64,000 nucleotides of DNA from Escallonia rubra. Taxonomy: Eukaryota; Streptophyta; Magnoliopsida; Escalloniales; Escalloniaceae. The DNA is taken from contig JAVXUO010000128.1 of assembly GCA_033065855.1 (NCBI GenBank), positions 268,501-332,500 of the forward strand, read 5' to 3'. How positions within the stretch are numbered: the first letter of the stretch is position 1; each line of letters opens with the position of its first letter. This document shows, in pieces, positions 11,880 to 24,009 of this stretch. The position numbers and the translations under genes are program-made. Under the pieces are notes generated by a model. It was not told the DNA's origin, ran no database searches, and saw only the letters and a list, made by a program, of their open reading frames with translations.

Positions 11880-13740
11880 CACAACCATTTTAAAACAATT
11901 AGCAGATTTTAGGGAGCTTAGCACCATGGATAGACTGCACAAAAACAAACCAAAACTGCACAAATCACTATAAAAGGAAACATGTTAAGAGTCACTTAGC
12001 ACAGAATGCTATCTTAGCAAGTGCTACTACACAATCCAAGAAGATGTTGTCTCAAACAAAAAATACAACTATAGAAGTTGTTTTTAATGCAGAAACATGT
12101 TACTTATTGAGATACTGATCATGAACTTATAATAACTATTTACAACATATTCTGTTTGAACCAGCTCTTCTTTGCCATAATTTGCAGCCAACAATGATGA
12201 ATGAGTTTTTCAAGAATGAAAATCATTGGCAACAACGCATTAACAATTAGAAGTTGAACATACCTAATAGCTACACAAACATATACAGATGATTAACCAA
12301 ATTGCATACGCAAGGATGGTGAGATTTTACAATAAAGTACAGTGGACTATCCTTTCTTTTCTGTATCACATTAGATTAGGGCCATGTGTCATACATCATT
12401 TAAACAAAATATCAAATTCTGCTCAGCAAAGAAAATATCAAATTCTTATTTCAGATTTAAAAGAACAACCAATTTATCTTCTGCAGACATAGTGAAATAA
12501 CACATTAATGCAGAACCACTAGCCCTTAAACCAATTCACCTTAGAGATAAAACCAGATCCTAGAGATCATCTGATATCTACATAGAGGATAATGAACAAA
12601 CACAAGTTCACATCAACTACCACCGGGTGTCTAGCAACTACCACCAGGTGTAGACAGGATAATATCAACTTTGATAATGCATCAAATGCTTTATATTTGT
12701 AATTTGTAAGTGCTACATGTATTTTCATCTTGGACCTGATTGAAAGTGCATGTATAAGCCATGGGAAAATAAATTCTCAAATCACAAATGCAAGTGATTA
12801 AGCTGGCTGGGGGTGGTCAACGTTTAGCCAGATCACAAACGCAAGTCACAACTTCCATACCCACGTCAAGCATTTCTTTTACCCTCTTTAATTTCACCAC
12901 AATAACGATATGTGCCAATTTATAATGCCAGCACCAGCACCAGCACCAGCACCAGCACCAGCACCAGCACCAGCACCAGCATTCTTCCCGTACTCTCATC
13001 AGTGCATAAATACAAGATGGGGTGGTCTATTCAACCAAAGTACACGTGCACAACTGTACTGAATTTTAAAATTTCAGCCCCTACCTCTTTGGTGTGGCCA
13101 CCATTTCTACCACCACAACTAGCTTTTTTATGGAACTTACAGCCAAAACTCCTAACTTTGGCACACTAGTACATTTTCCGTATACTTATGAAGTCCGATA
13201 TGAAGAAGTAGTTTCTGTTGCCAAAGATTAATACACTTACTTCTTTGAAAACTAAAGTTATTGGGAGGCTCAAAATTTACAGGTGGTAGAAACTTATCCC
13301 AAATAACCCCTTGCCTTGATTAGAGAATCTGGTCTTTGATCAAACTTTACTACCAGCATTGAGTAGTGAGTAGTGAGAGTCAACTAGAAAACACCGAAAC
13401 CATCCATCCAAAGCTCAAAACTCATCATTCTGCTATAAACATTCTATGTCCTTCTCATTATCCCCCCTCTCCCTCCCACCATGAAAACACACCACCCAAA
13501 GCTCAAAACCAACAAACCACGCCAAAAGAGGAGAGGCATCACCTTACGGGTTAGACAAAGCCAAATTTTACAAGAATGGCATCTTAGATTCTTAATTAAT
13601 AACATAAAAACGTAGCAGTACATAAATATCATAAGCTATAAAATAGCAATGAACCTACAAAAGAAAACATAAATCTAATGACAAGAACCCAAATCTATTT
13701 CTAAATCCAATTAACATATGAATAAGATCGGTATGAATTC
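11880..13740. other. Non-coding interior of the Harbinger element
   Basis: No convincing coding frame was seen. The 85-codon frame at 12912-13169 and its opposite (12817-12999, Trp-Cys repeats) come only from the hexanucleotide repeat at 12928-12982. An ORF1 Myb/SANT gene is expected here in a complete element and is not visible. Confidence 0.5.
12928..12982. repeat. (CAGCAC)n hexanucleotide microsatellite
   Basis: About nine uninterrupted copies of CAGCAC. It is likely length-variable between individuals. Confidence 0.9.
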
Positions 13741-13750
13741 ACAAAATTTT

Positions 13751-14026
13751 TCATAAAAAATGGAATAAAAGATTAACGAATTGAAGAGGCGGCAATAGAT
13801 CGGAAGGGCTCAGATTTATAAAGAAGAAGATCAAATACAGTGAAAGAATGAGATAGGACAAACTTAAAGGAAGCGGAGGCAGCGGTGGCAGAGACAGAGG
13901 AGGCAGTGACATCAATGGCAGAGGCGGCAACAACAGAGGTGGCGGAGGAGTAGGCAGCGGCGTGTACGAGCGATGTAGTTGGGTTTCAGGAGAAAAATGA
14001 CGAGGAGAAAAGTGACGGAACTTCAT
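13751..14026 (-). other. Low-complexity Pro/Leu-rich frame in the Harbinger terminal region
   Basis: This frame is Pro/Leu-rich because the plus strand holds GGCGGNGGCAG repeats (13870-13960). No domain is visible. It probably belongs to the 5' leader of the element and not to a gene. Confidence 0.4.
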
Positions 14027-14396
14027 TTTGGAAAATGACTTACAGTCTTAATTTTGAGAAATCGTTTTCCAAATATTTTGTCTTTTTTTTATGGTACATA
14101 AATATTTTCCGTAAATAGTTTCCTATAAATACGCCAAATACCGGAAAATAATATTTTTTGTAAAACAAATGAGCCTCAAAATCACAAGGACTTCACACAT
14201 ACCCAAAATTTTCAAATAGTCCGGTCCAAAGCCCTCATCATCCACCCAGCGCAATCTGCCCAGTCTCACACCCATCACGTTTTTCACATGTACGTGTCAA
14301 CTCTTCACAGACTCAGACACAACAAACTAATCCTAACTATATACACCACATAAAAACCCACCTATACTTTAATTTCTCTCTCGCAAGCCTCTACCT

Positions 14397-14460
14397 TATA
14401 TATATATATATATATCGAACTAGGGTTTGCAAGATCCCCAATCCTCTCTTTCTAGGGTTT
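14397..14460 (+). promoter_or_regulatory. Core promoter and telo-boxes of the hnRNP Q-like gene
   Basis: An alternating TA run (14397-14415) lies about 100 bp before the start codon and can serve as TATA box. Two telo-box motifs TAGGGTTT follow at 14421-14428 and 14453-14460. Telo-boxes just downstream of the transcription start are known in plant genes for translation and ribosome components active in dividing cells, which fits an RNA-binding protein. C/T-rich sequence at 14370-14460 is typical of a plant 5' leader. Confidence 0.55.
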
Positions 14461-14516
14461 TTGTTATACTTGCGATTTCTTCGATTCCATCGTATTGACC
14501 TACTGATCGGGAAAAG

Positions 14517-17500
14517 ATGCCGCCGAAGACGGTGAGGAAGACTGCCGGCGGACCGGCGGCGAAGCGGGGCAGGGCGACGAGGGGGACGCCAAAGTCGAAG
14601 AATGTACAGCCGGAGGTAGTTGAAGAGGTGGCGAAAGTTGAGGAGGCCGAGCTAAAGGAGGAGGTTGTGAAGGTGGAGGAGGAGGTGGTTGTTGAAGAGA
14701 AGCCAGTGGAGGAGGTGGCGGCGACTGAGCCGGAAGCGGTGGCGGATGAGGAGCCTGAGGAGGAGGATATGACAGTTGCTGTGAAGAGTAAGTTTTGCCT
14801 TTTCTTATTGGTTTTAATACGGTTAATCGGCTTTGAATTGTGTTTGGTTAAAAGATCTGATTTACTTGTTAGCCTAGTTGTTAAAAACTGCTTTTTTGTT
14901 GTTGTTGAATATGGGGTTTTGAAGGTTAATTTTGTGCGGTTGATTATATAAAAACCTAACTTGTCCGTTTAGTTTTTCATGTTATGATTCTTGAATTACT
15001 GATTGACGACTGTAGGAGATATATGGTATTCTAATATGTACAAAAAAAGGTATTTGATTGAAAAATTTAGATTAGATTGGGTTACCTCAGTATTGGACGA
15101 GTATTAAGTGGTTACTCTTGAGCGTAGTACAGAAAAATGGTTTCATTGCAGCTGATTCGTTAAGATTTGAATATGTAGTCTTTATCAATGTTGGATTTAT
15201 AACTAGATTTGGATTTGCTTTTGGTCTGAGGTTCTGAGTTATTGTGGAACTGAAACACGCCATGTTCCCCCCTCCCTCCTTATGATCTTTATCAATTAGT
15301 TATGAAGCAGCACATATGGTCTGTAGTTGTTGGCTTTGTGCTAAAAGCCTGGGAAAGTGCCGGCTTTAAGTTGCCTTATTGTTGGACTGGTTTAGCGGGA
15401 GTAGGATATCCCTTTGTTTTGTTGGTTGAAGAACATATATATAGTTATCACTCTATATATGTATATGGAACTTCTAGTTGTGCACGCATTCCTATTTTTC
15501 TTATGTGCGAGATCGTGTGTTCTATTTCTTTCATAAGGGCTCTGCTTGATCGTCAATGTATTTTTTGGTCATATTGTCTCAACCTAATGAACCTCATATC
15601 AAGTTGGTTCGTTAGAATATGAGAGTTGTACATGGTTTTCCTCCATTTGTCTGGAATTTTCTTGGGTGGTTGTGAATTTCACTCCTTGTCTGGGCTGGAT
15701 GTTCATATCTTATTTCTACCTGGCAGAGGAAGATGAGGTGAAAGAATCTGTTGAGGAATATGAAAAAGGTGAGAGGTTAGACTTGGAGGATAATGAACCT
15801 GAATACGAACCCGAAGAATATGTTGGTGAGGATTACGACGAGAAGGAAATTGAACAGGATGTTCAGGAAGAGGGTGATGAAGTGGAGGAAGAAGTTGAAG
15901 AGGGTGATGTAGGTGAAGAGGAGGAGGGCGATATGGTTGAGGAGGAAATGGAGGATGTTCCTGAGGAGCTTGGGGGTGAGGAAGACGACGAACATGGTGG
16001 TGAGGAGCATGCTGAGATGGTTGATGCAGAGGAACAGGAGCATCATGATGTTTTTCAGGAGAGGCGCAAGAGGAAGGAGTTCGAAATCTTTGTTGGGGGC
16101 TTGGACAAAGATGCTACTGAGGATGACCTTAGGAAGGTCTTCAGTGAAGTTGGCAAGGTTACTGAAGTAAGACTCATGATGAACCCTCAAACTAAGAAGA
16201 ACAAGGGGTTTGCTTTTCTCCGTTTTGCAACTGTAGAAGAAGCAAAACGAGCTTGTGCTGAACTGAAACATCCAGTGGTATTTCCTTGATCCTGTTGTAG
16301 TTCTAACGACAAGTCATCTTATTTCTACATTGAACTGTATTTTGATGACGACCAAATTCCAGGTTAATGGGAAAAAGTGTGGTGTTACGCCAAGTCAAGA
16401 CAGTGATACTCTTTTTCTGGGTAACATATGCAAGACATGGACAAAGGAAACTGTAAGTAGATTAGGGCAATAACTTGTGCCGCCATCAAGCGTTCAGTTA
16501 TATGCAAGTTTATGTAGAGTTCTATAATTTCTGTCTTACTGATATTAAATGTGCTTCCAGTTGAGCGATAAATTGAAGCATTATGGTGTTGAGAATGTTG
16601 AGGATGTGACATTAGTTGAAGACAGTAATAATGAGGGAATGAATCGGGGATTTGCCTTCTTGGAATTCTCTTCTCGTTCAGAAGCCATGGATGCGTTTAA
16701 ACGGCTGCAGAGGAGAGACGTGCTGTTTGGCGTTGATAGGCCTGCTAAGATTTCTTTCGCAGATTCCTTCATTGACCCTGGTGATGAGATAATGGCTCAG
16801 GTACACACATTGGACGTCGTCTATGCATTCCATCAAGAAGACCGTATCTCTCTGTGATTCTGACCTTTATCTATTGAAATTACTCTTCATTTCTTCTACA
16901 CGAGCATTATCTGTCTTTCTGGCCTATCTTATCCGTTCACTTACGCTTTTTGTGGTGCTTGATTTGGGTGCTAGTTATAGCTTGAGTGGCTTCAAGCAGG
17001 AAGCTGTTTTTTTGTTTAGGAGTTTGTGGTTTAGCTCTGTTGACAGTGATTATTGCCATAATGGTGTATTTACTGTGGCCACAATGCCAGAAGGGGTCAC
17101 AAATTAGTCTTGTAGCTCAAGTTTAAAATTATCTAATGTCTTGCGGTCATTGATATCGCTTGGTGGGACTTGCTGCTTATTTACCGTGGTTTTTGCGATG
17201 CATATGTTTTAGAAGGATAAAGAAGTTTGGAACAATTTTGTTGGTAACTTATCAAAAAGGTTACTATTGATAGCATGTTTCTGAGTTCAGGTTAAAACAG
17301 TATTTGTTGATGGTCTGCCTGCATCGTGGGATGAGGATCGCGTCCGTGAGCTTCTGAAGAAATATGGCGAGGTTGAGAAAATTGAGCTTGCCCGAAACAT
17401 GCCGTCTGCTAAGAGAAAGGACTTCGGATTCATTACTTTTGGCACCCATGATGCTGCTGTGACATGTGCTAAAAGCATTAACAATGCAGAGTTGGGGGAA

Positions 17501-19099
17501 GGGGAAAATAAGGTTGGTCCAGCTTTTTTTAATTATGTGTCCAAGCGCACACATACACGTATACTTATGTGCTTGTGTATATTTATGGTCTAGTTCTACA
17601 AGCAAGCTTCCAAATGTTATGTGGTGTGGGTTTATGCTGTACATGGCTTCATTTGACAGCTATTTGTATTCCAGGCCAAAGTCAGGGCCCGGTTGTCAAG
17701 ACCACTTCAGAGAGGGAAAGGAAAGCATATTCCTCGTGGTGATTATCGACCTGGACGTGGCATTGCAAGGAGCTTTAGAAGTCCTTGGGCTCGTCCACTT
17801 CCACGTAGTCTTCCTCTGGCTGGGGTAAGAGGAATTAGAGGTCGCGTGCCACCTCCCATTGATCGTGGTCTGAAAAGACCTGTTGGATTTAGGGATAGAC
17901 GACCAGTCATGGCTATGCCACCAAGGGGCAGACCACTGCCTCCGTTTTCAAGGTCCTATGATAGGAGGCCTCCTGGTATGCCTTTTTTTTATTTTTTATT
18001 TTCTGTCATGCCCACGCTTTTCCTTCATTGATTCTAATTGCTGAAAGCTCTACCTATAGTTCCTTCATACCCGAAGAGTAGCTTTAAGAGGGACTATGGC
18101 CGGCGTGAGGAGCTTCCTCCAAGGAGCAGAGCTGCTGCAGATTATGGGTCTAGAGTTCCATCAGAGAGGCGCACATCATACAGAGATAGTTATTCCTCTC
18201 GTGGATCAGGCTATACTGATTTGCCTAGAGTCACGTCCCGCCCTGCAGCAAGAAGAGGTTATGTTGATGAAGGCTATGAGCAAAGGTTTGAAAGGCCCCC
18301 TCCAAGTTACCGTGAAGGACGGGGTCGTGAGTACGATACTGTGTCTGGGTCCAAACGTCCATATGCTGCAGTGGTGAGTTTTGCCACGATGGCTATTGGC
18401 ATTTCTACTTTCTTTTGTGCTCTCCCATTTTGGCTAGAGTTAGCTGATGTGTGATAATATTTCAAGGACGATGTTCCCCCACGCTATGCTGAACCCGGAG
18501 TGCGCCAGTCACGTGCTCGTTTGGATTATGAAGTTAATGGCAGTAGTTCTCAGTATAGCGATGCTTACAGTGATAGGTTTGATTTTAGTAATCATTCCTT
18601 TTGGAACCGGTATTATAACCGTGACTTGGCTACTTACCTTCATTATTACTTGCAGAGTTGGGAGATCTAATGTAGGATATAGTAGCAGTAGAAGTTCCAT
18701 GTCAGGTCAAGACTCACATGGGCTTTATAGCAGTCGTCAGGGTATGGGTTACGGTGGAGGTGCGTTTTATGTTTTATATGAAATAATGATGGACCGAGAT
18801 ATAGGTGGTGGAATAGCTAAATGTTTTGCTGTGGCTTGCAGGCTCTTATAGTGGTAGTGATGTTGGTGGGATGTACTCCTCAAGCTTTGGTAGCGATTAC
18901 ATGTCTCGCGGTGGTGATGTATGTTTATACTTTCAGTTGTTGCTCTTGAGAACTTTTGACATTGTTTAGTGGTTAATGAATGCCTGTAATTTTATTGTTA
19001 CTGCAGGTTGGTGGTAGCTCTTACTCTTCACTGTACTCTGGTCGCAGCTTGGGTGGTAATAGTTACATGGGCAGTGGTGGTTCTGGATCATACTATTAA
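14517..19099 (+). CDS. hnRNP Q-like protein with acidic N-terminus, three RRMs and RGG/SYG-rich tail
   Basis: Proposed coding exons: 14517-14787, 15727-16277, 16363-16452, 16561-16800, 17291-17512, 17675-17975, 18060-18373, 18467-18576, 18656-18759, 18842-18918, 19007-19099. All introns are GT-AG and all phases join, giving about 790 residues. Residues 1-90 are Lys/Arg then Glu-rich, and 91-205 are strongly acidic. RRM1 (about 208-275) shows FEIFVGGL and KGFAFLRF. RRM2 (about 285-384) shows TLFLGNI and RGFAFLEF. RRM3 (about 385-459) shows TVFVDGL and FGFITF. The tail is Arg/Pro-, then Tyr/Ser/Gly-rich and ends SGGSGSYY-like before TAA. Length and layout resemble the roughly 800-residue Arabidopsis AT2G44710 type more than the shorter LIF2 type; this is from memory. 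Such proteins bind RNA in the nucleus; LIF2 relatives partner the Polycomb protein LHP1. The start has no upstream rival in frame. The gene looks intact. Confidence 0.9.
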
Positions 19100-19100
19100 G

Positions 19101-19184
19101 GTATGCCATTGGTTCCTCTGTCACTCGTTTTTAGAATGAACATGGGAAATCGAGTTTTTGTGCTTGGTTTGTCTTTTATGTAGG
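19101..19184 (+). other. Possible 3' UTR intron of the hnRNP Q-like gene
   Basis: Two bases after the stop codon a GTATGC donor begins, and TTTTATGTAG at 19175-19184 can act as acceptor. This would place a short intron just after the stop, a position that avoids triggering nonsense-mediated decay. It is inferred from the motifs only. Confidence 0.35.
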
Positions 19185-21282
19185 ATCTTTGGTTGCCCGC
19201 TGGCATGCATTTTGTTTTCTGTTCCAAAGAGCTTGCTTGACACAAAGGAGCACATGGTCATTTTTGAATTTTCTATGGCACAGATTTGAGTTGACAAAGA
19301 GGCTGCTGTAGAATGTGGATTGTGTGGAGCTTATGCACTATGAGAACCGTTTACCAGGGAGCATATAATCCAACATAGAAAGCCTCTTTTTGTTGGTTGT
19401 GAGGAAGGGTGTTAGTTTTTAATCCAAGTGGAAGGAGGGTGTATTGCTTAAGGATATGCTAGATCTACTTTTGGATATTTTCTGTGAGCTGATGTTTCCT
19501 GCTGTAAGGAAAGAGTTAAACAGAAGACATGTATTTGGTATCTATAAATGCTCGTTTCCTGTTCATATACTATTGGATAGAAAGGAGGCATGCTGCATCA
19601 TGTGTATCAATGGACAGATTATATGATAAAAAGCTCAAGGTGCTCTCTGTACAGAAAAGGTTCTTTTGGATTAATTGCTACGAGGGATTGATGGCAGTAT
19701 ATCAGCCCTGGTGGAATCTTTTTTTCTCCAGTGTTAAAACCATCAAAGATTGCAGAATCAGCAAGTGGTGTAATTTAGCTTCTCACTCAGTCGTTAAGGA
19801 AGTTCACAAAGCTTTTGGTATTGTTTTACTACTGGCTAACGAAAGCATGTATGTGGGAAATGAGAGGTTCCGCGCCGAGAGGTTTTTTTAGGTAATAGCA
19901 CTGATGACAGTCGTGTAACAACCGAAAACACTTCTCAAAATTATTATGCAATTAAACCACCTTTTCATGGCAGTAGTAGATTCAAATTTCTGGTAGTTGG
20001 AAAATGATGGCGATTGCGTCTGTCTAGTCTGTTACTTTGCTGCCCAAGTGGAATGACGTATGGATGAATGAGGCAGGACAGAAGTCCTAGGTTATTTTCA
20101 GGTTGGTGTTAACTAAGTGGTGTGGAAGACTTCCTGTACTATCATCATGGGTAACTAGCTGAAGATGCTTATTAGGTAAGACTCCCCCATCAACTCTTGA
20201 GAGAGAGAGAGAGTTGTGAGATTTAGCCTGTAATAGGCTGACTTGAGAACTGTTTGTATCAGAATGGCTTACTTGACTTCTTCGTGGCCGCTAGTTTTAA
20301 GGCCCGAATAGACGGCAGTCATCCTCTTGGCTTGTGAAAATGCGCTTCATTGAGTCTGTACTCCTCGTCTCCAACTAGAGAGTTGTTTGAGCCTTGGTTG
20401 ACTAGGTTTGAGATTCCAGAGATAAGAATTTTGTCCGAGTCAATATCTAAGTTCTCTTTAATTTGCATATGGTGCTCTTTAATTTGCGTATATGCCTCGG
20501 ATACATCTCAAAATTTTGTCCTGTGAAACCCACGAGTTCAGAGAGGAGTTTTTGGTGCGTTTTTACTTGTATCGTAAACTTTTAAGGGCAAACGCAGACT
20601 GTCCACCAATGGAGCAGACCACCACTGCTATGCGTGGTTATTCCTACTCTAGGTTTCAACTCCTAAATAAATGTGGCGGAATATGTAGTGTAGGGTTCTT
20701 TGCGAATCATCTGATCATTGGGTTTTGTGATCTCAATCCCTGTTATGAATTGTGGTTGTAGTATCAAACTTTTTTGTTTTAGTATTTCACTCTGCTGCCA
20801 ACATACTTCATGCCACACCTTCTTTTCTTATGCCAGATTTATATATCCTTCCAAGTTCGAATGAATCCTCATCTCTCAAGTATGCTTCCTAGGCTAAATG
20901 TTATTACCTCCTCCTAGTTTTCATGGCAATAAGTTCCAATCACATAGAATCAAAATTTCCTTGTACACGATTTCAGTCTTCATCTATTTACGTGGAATCA
21001 TGTGAGGAAGTTCCCTTTTTACTGCGTCAATATATTTCTGTGTCAGCATTCGTAGTTGCACAATGACTTTGTCAAGATGGCTCTATAACTTGCAACAACT
21101 GATTAACCATAGGTTGATTCATTCCATGATTAGTTGCTATAGGTTTTGCTGTGTGTAAGTGGAGATGTTTATGGTAACAGCGACAGGATTTCTTAATTCT
21201 ATAGTTCATAACATCATCTTTTAAATGTGAGCACTTTTACAAGATGATGACCGGGAGATGTGAGATAAAGTCTGCGTCTGCA
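19185..21282. other. 3' flank of the hnRNP gene, no further gene seen
   Basis: The first several hundred bases are probably 3' UTR; no single strong polyadenylation site stands out. A short (GA)n run lies at 20200-20214. The frames at 19444-19626, 19529-19891 and 20492-20761 have no recognisable domain and are not supported as genes. No repeat family was recognised. Confidence 0.5.
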
Positions 21283-21789
21283 ATTTTTTATTTATTTATT
21301 GAAAATTGGAAATACATGTCAAGAAGGAAAGAGAATGGATGACAACCCCATCCAGAATAAGTAAAAGACCACCCAAAAAGACTAATGGAAAGACAAAACA
21401 CCTGTAGGACAACCTCAACTTTGGAACGAATCAAAACAAGGAGAAACTTACAGGCTATACTGACGATATCTATTCCTGCAGTATGGCCTGTCCTGATTGA
21501 GAAACAAAAGAACCCTAAGCTGATGAAGGTACTAGCATAGCATCTGTACCTTGGGCGATATGCAACGAGTGCCAGATTACTGCAGCCAATAGTCGGTTTG
21601 GACTAAAGGTGAGTTCATTCGACCGAGTCAGAAAAGAAATGGTGGATCTGGTGAACAAATTGTGATGAAGAAAGTAAGAAAACAATTTAGCATTGTGGAC
21701 CCAGTCAAGAGCAAGAAGTACAACACTAGTGAGAGCATGTAGAGGATCAACTGCTAAGTAAACTAGAGCACTCGCTCCCCTTGGAACCT

Positions 21790-23238
21790 AAGAGGAGTTG
21801 AGCAAGACCAGTCCAACCTCATAATGATCAACTTCTCTCTCTAAAACCTTTTTCTCTGCCTTCTCTCTAGAACTCTCTAGAAGCTCATCACAGAAGGCCA
21901 CCCTAGCCGCCCCACCGTGCTTTCGCGCACGTGGGGCGGTGGCCACTCCGGCGGCATAATATGTAGTTTTGTCGTAACGTCTGTGTGGTGGTACCATTTC
22001 GAGGAGTGATCGGAATTTGGCCGGCGACACCACTGAAGGGAAGACGACATTGCGATGATGACGCCTCTCCTCATATTTGATCGGAGATGGCGACCTTGCC
22101 GAAAAGGCTCAGACCTCGGTCGATCTTGCCATTGACCGGATGATGACGACGTCACGACAAAGGGCAGCTTTCCCCTGAACCGATCGGCAATGACGCATCA
22201 CCGGAAAGCTGGCCGCGACTTTCGTAAAATGATCGGAGATGGAGCCCTTTCCAGAAAGTCTCTGTTCTTCTTTTCTCTAGCTTGATCTATGTAGATCGGC
22301 TAGATCTACATCTTCTCTACTGCTCGGAGAATGTGACCGGATTCTCACCGACGGTGACCGAAATTTTTTTGACAGTGGTCGGAATGGCGTTTAACCAGAT
22401 TTTCTGGATTACTTTCTTCCTTTTGCATCTTCCCTTTTTTGTCGTTCCTATTTTGTGGTAGTTGATCTTGGGTGTGGGGTTTGTATGGTTGTTTTCGGGT
22501 CTGTGAGACATTTTGGGCACTGTTTTGGCTAACACCTGAGTTGTATTAGGGTCCTAGCCCTTTTTTGGGCTTTACTTTGGGGCCCCCGGGTGTCTGGGGG
22601 GGGGGGGGGGGGGGGTAGAGGGCTTGCATGGGTGTCCTGTTTGGGGTTGTTTTGGGGGGGTGGGGTAGGGTGGAGGGGGTATGGGTTTGACTGTTGGGGT
22701 CTTTTCGGGTAATCCGTGGGTGGGGTGGGGTGGGGGTTAGGTGGGGTTTAGGGCCTCTATTGGCTGGGCGCTTGAGTGTCTTCTTTGTGTCTGCATTCCT
22801 AATGGGTATAGAGATCGTTTGGTCCAGTTTCAGTACGAGATAGGGGTACGAGATAGGGGAAGATTGTAAATTTGTCTTATTGAAAATCTGTGTGTGAGCG
22901 CCTTCATAGAGGGTTGTTTCAGTTTTGGGGTCGCGCGATTGTTTCTGATTATCTGCTGAAATGTTACTATTTTTTATAGTATTTCTTTTTAGTATACTAG
23001 GTGTGTTTTTAACCTTTAAACTTATGCTTGTTACTTAAAATTAATCTAAAGTGTAAGATATACTCTGTTTTAGTTTAATTGTAATTGGTTTTGAGTTTAT
23101 AAATTTGTTGTTAGTTTCTGACTTTTGTGGTCGTGTATATTCTGAGTCACGGGAATGTCGTGACCTTTACTCGCCATTGGGCAACTCTGTAACCCTTCTA
23201 ATTATCAATGCTATTCTCTTATTAACAAAAAAAAAAAA
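21790..23238 (+). mobile_element. Poly(A)-ended non-autonomous LINE-like element inside the LINE
   Basis: This plus-strand insert ends with ATTCTCTTATTAAC and 12 A residues (23227-23238), a typical plant L1 3' end, and starts near 21825 with a CTCTCTCTAAAACC leader typical of L1 5' UTRs. Between them are CGG-rich 5' sequence, a G-rich middle (22560-22740) and a 3' UTR-like T-rich end; no reverse transcriptase is present. Minus-strand LINE 3' UTR lies on both sides, so it inserted later. The left boundary is approximate and no target duplication was found. Confidence 0.45.
22596..22615. repeat. 20 bp poly-G tract in a G-rich stretch
   Basis: An uninterrupted run of about 20 G, followed to 22740 by many GGGG groups (TTGGGGGGG, GGTGGGGTGGGGTGGGGG). 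G-quadruplex formation is likely. The exact length of such a run is prone to sequencing error. Confidence 0.8.
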
Positions 23239-23469
23239 CAGCTGGAAGGAAGGAGAAACCAGTAAGGAACAGTGACATTTAGTAGAGAAATGAAAAGGGG
23301 ATAGAGGGGAGGATAAAAGTGATCAAAAGAGATTCTTGTTTGTAGAGGTATAAGGACTGAGTGGGTCTCAACATCTAGAAAAGGAATGGGTAGAACATAT
23401 GTTATGAAAGGAGAAGTTGACGTTCATCAGAATATCAGTTGGCCAGAAATGCTCATTCCTCAAGACTAA

Positions 23470-23988
23470 GGGTTCGTTTGACAATTTTTTTTTTTTTGGT
23501 TTTCAGTTTTTAAAGAGCAGCTTAATTTGTTTTTTTTTACAAAAACAAGTGGGTGTTTGATAATCCTATTTTTTTTGAGTATTTTTTTTTTGGTGTTTGG
23601 TAACCCTTTTTATTTTGACTTTTTTTTTGGTGGTTTGCGGTGGCGGTGGTGGGGTGTAGCGGTGGAGATGGTGGTGGCCGGAGGTGGTTGCCGGCGGCCA
23701 GAGGTGGCTACCGGTGGTCGCCGGCGGTGGTGTCCGGCGGTCGGAGGTGGCTGCCGGTAGTCTCCGGTGGTGGTCGCCGGCGGCTGGTAGTGGGAGGGTG
23801 GTGGTGGTGGTCTTAAAAAAAACCAAAAGTGAAAAAAAAAAAACCAGTTTGTTGAGTTTTTTTTTTATTCTTCAGTTTAAAAACTGGTTTTTAAAATTGA
23901 AAAAAAAATGGTTTCCAAACGCTCCCTTTTTTTCAATTTTTTAAAACTGCAAAAAGAAGAGCACATTTTTTTTTTGTCAAACCTAGCC
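23470..23988. mobile_element. Tourist-like (PIF/Harbinger) MITE, 519 bp
   Basis: The left end GGGTTCGTTTGACAA and the reverse complement of the right end, GGCTAGGTTTGACAA, match at 12 of 15 positions. Flanking TAA at 23467-23469 and 23989-23991 forms the 3 bp target duplication expected for the superfamily. Long T- and A-runs flank a CGG/TGG-rich core (23636-23805), whose frames are low complexity. It interrupts the 3' region of the LINE. Confidence 0.7.
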
Positions 23989-24009
23989 TAAAGCATTACG
24001 TTCAATCTA

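Larger units (their letters stand above)
10231..14175 (-). mobile_element. PIF/Harbinger DNA transposon
   Basis: The left end reads GGCCCTCACGGAAAATA. The reverse complement of the right end reads GGCTCATTTGTTTTAC followed by AAAAAATATTATTTTCCGG. Both fit one terminus with a short deletion on the left. A possible 3 bp target duplication, TCA, sits at 10228-10230 and 14176-14178; PIF/Harbinger elements make 3 bp duplications, usually TWA. Subterminal GGAAAACGTTTTCC-like motifs are present at both ends. The element encodes a transposase at 10582-11876. The usual second protein (Myb/SANT ORF1) was not found in the remaining 2.2 kb, so mobility would need help. Confidence 0.6.

Noticed and set aside
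12817-13169. Frames with Cys-Trp and Ser-Thr repeats
   Set aside because: Produced only by the (CAGCAC)n microsatellite.
15302-15622. 106-codon frame between hnRNP exons
   Set aside because: It lies in intron 1 of the hnRNP Q-like gene and lacks any domain.
15777-16271. 164-codon minus-strand frame
   Set aside because: Mirror image of the acidic exon; Phe/Leu-rich because GAA/GAG codons are read backwards.
20492-20761. 89-codon frame downstream of the hnRNP gene
   Set aside because: No domain, no splice context and no similarity recognised.
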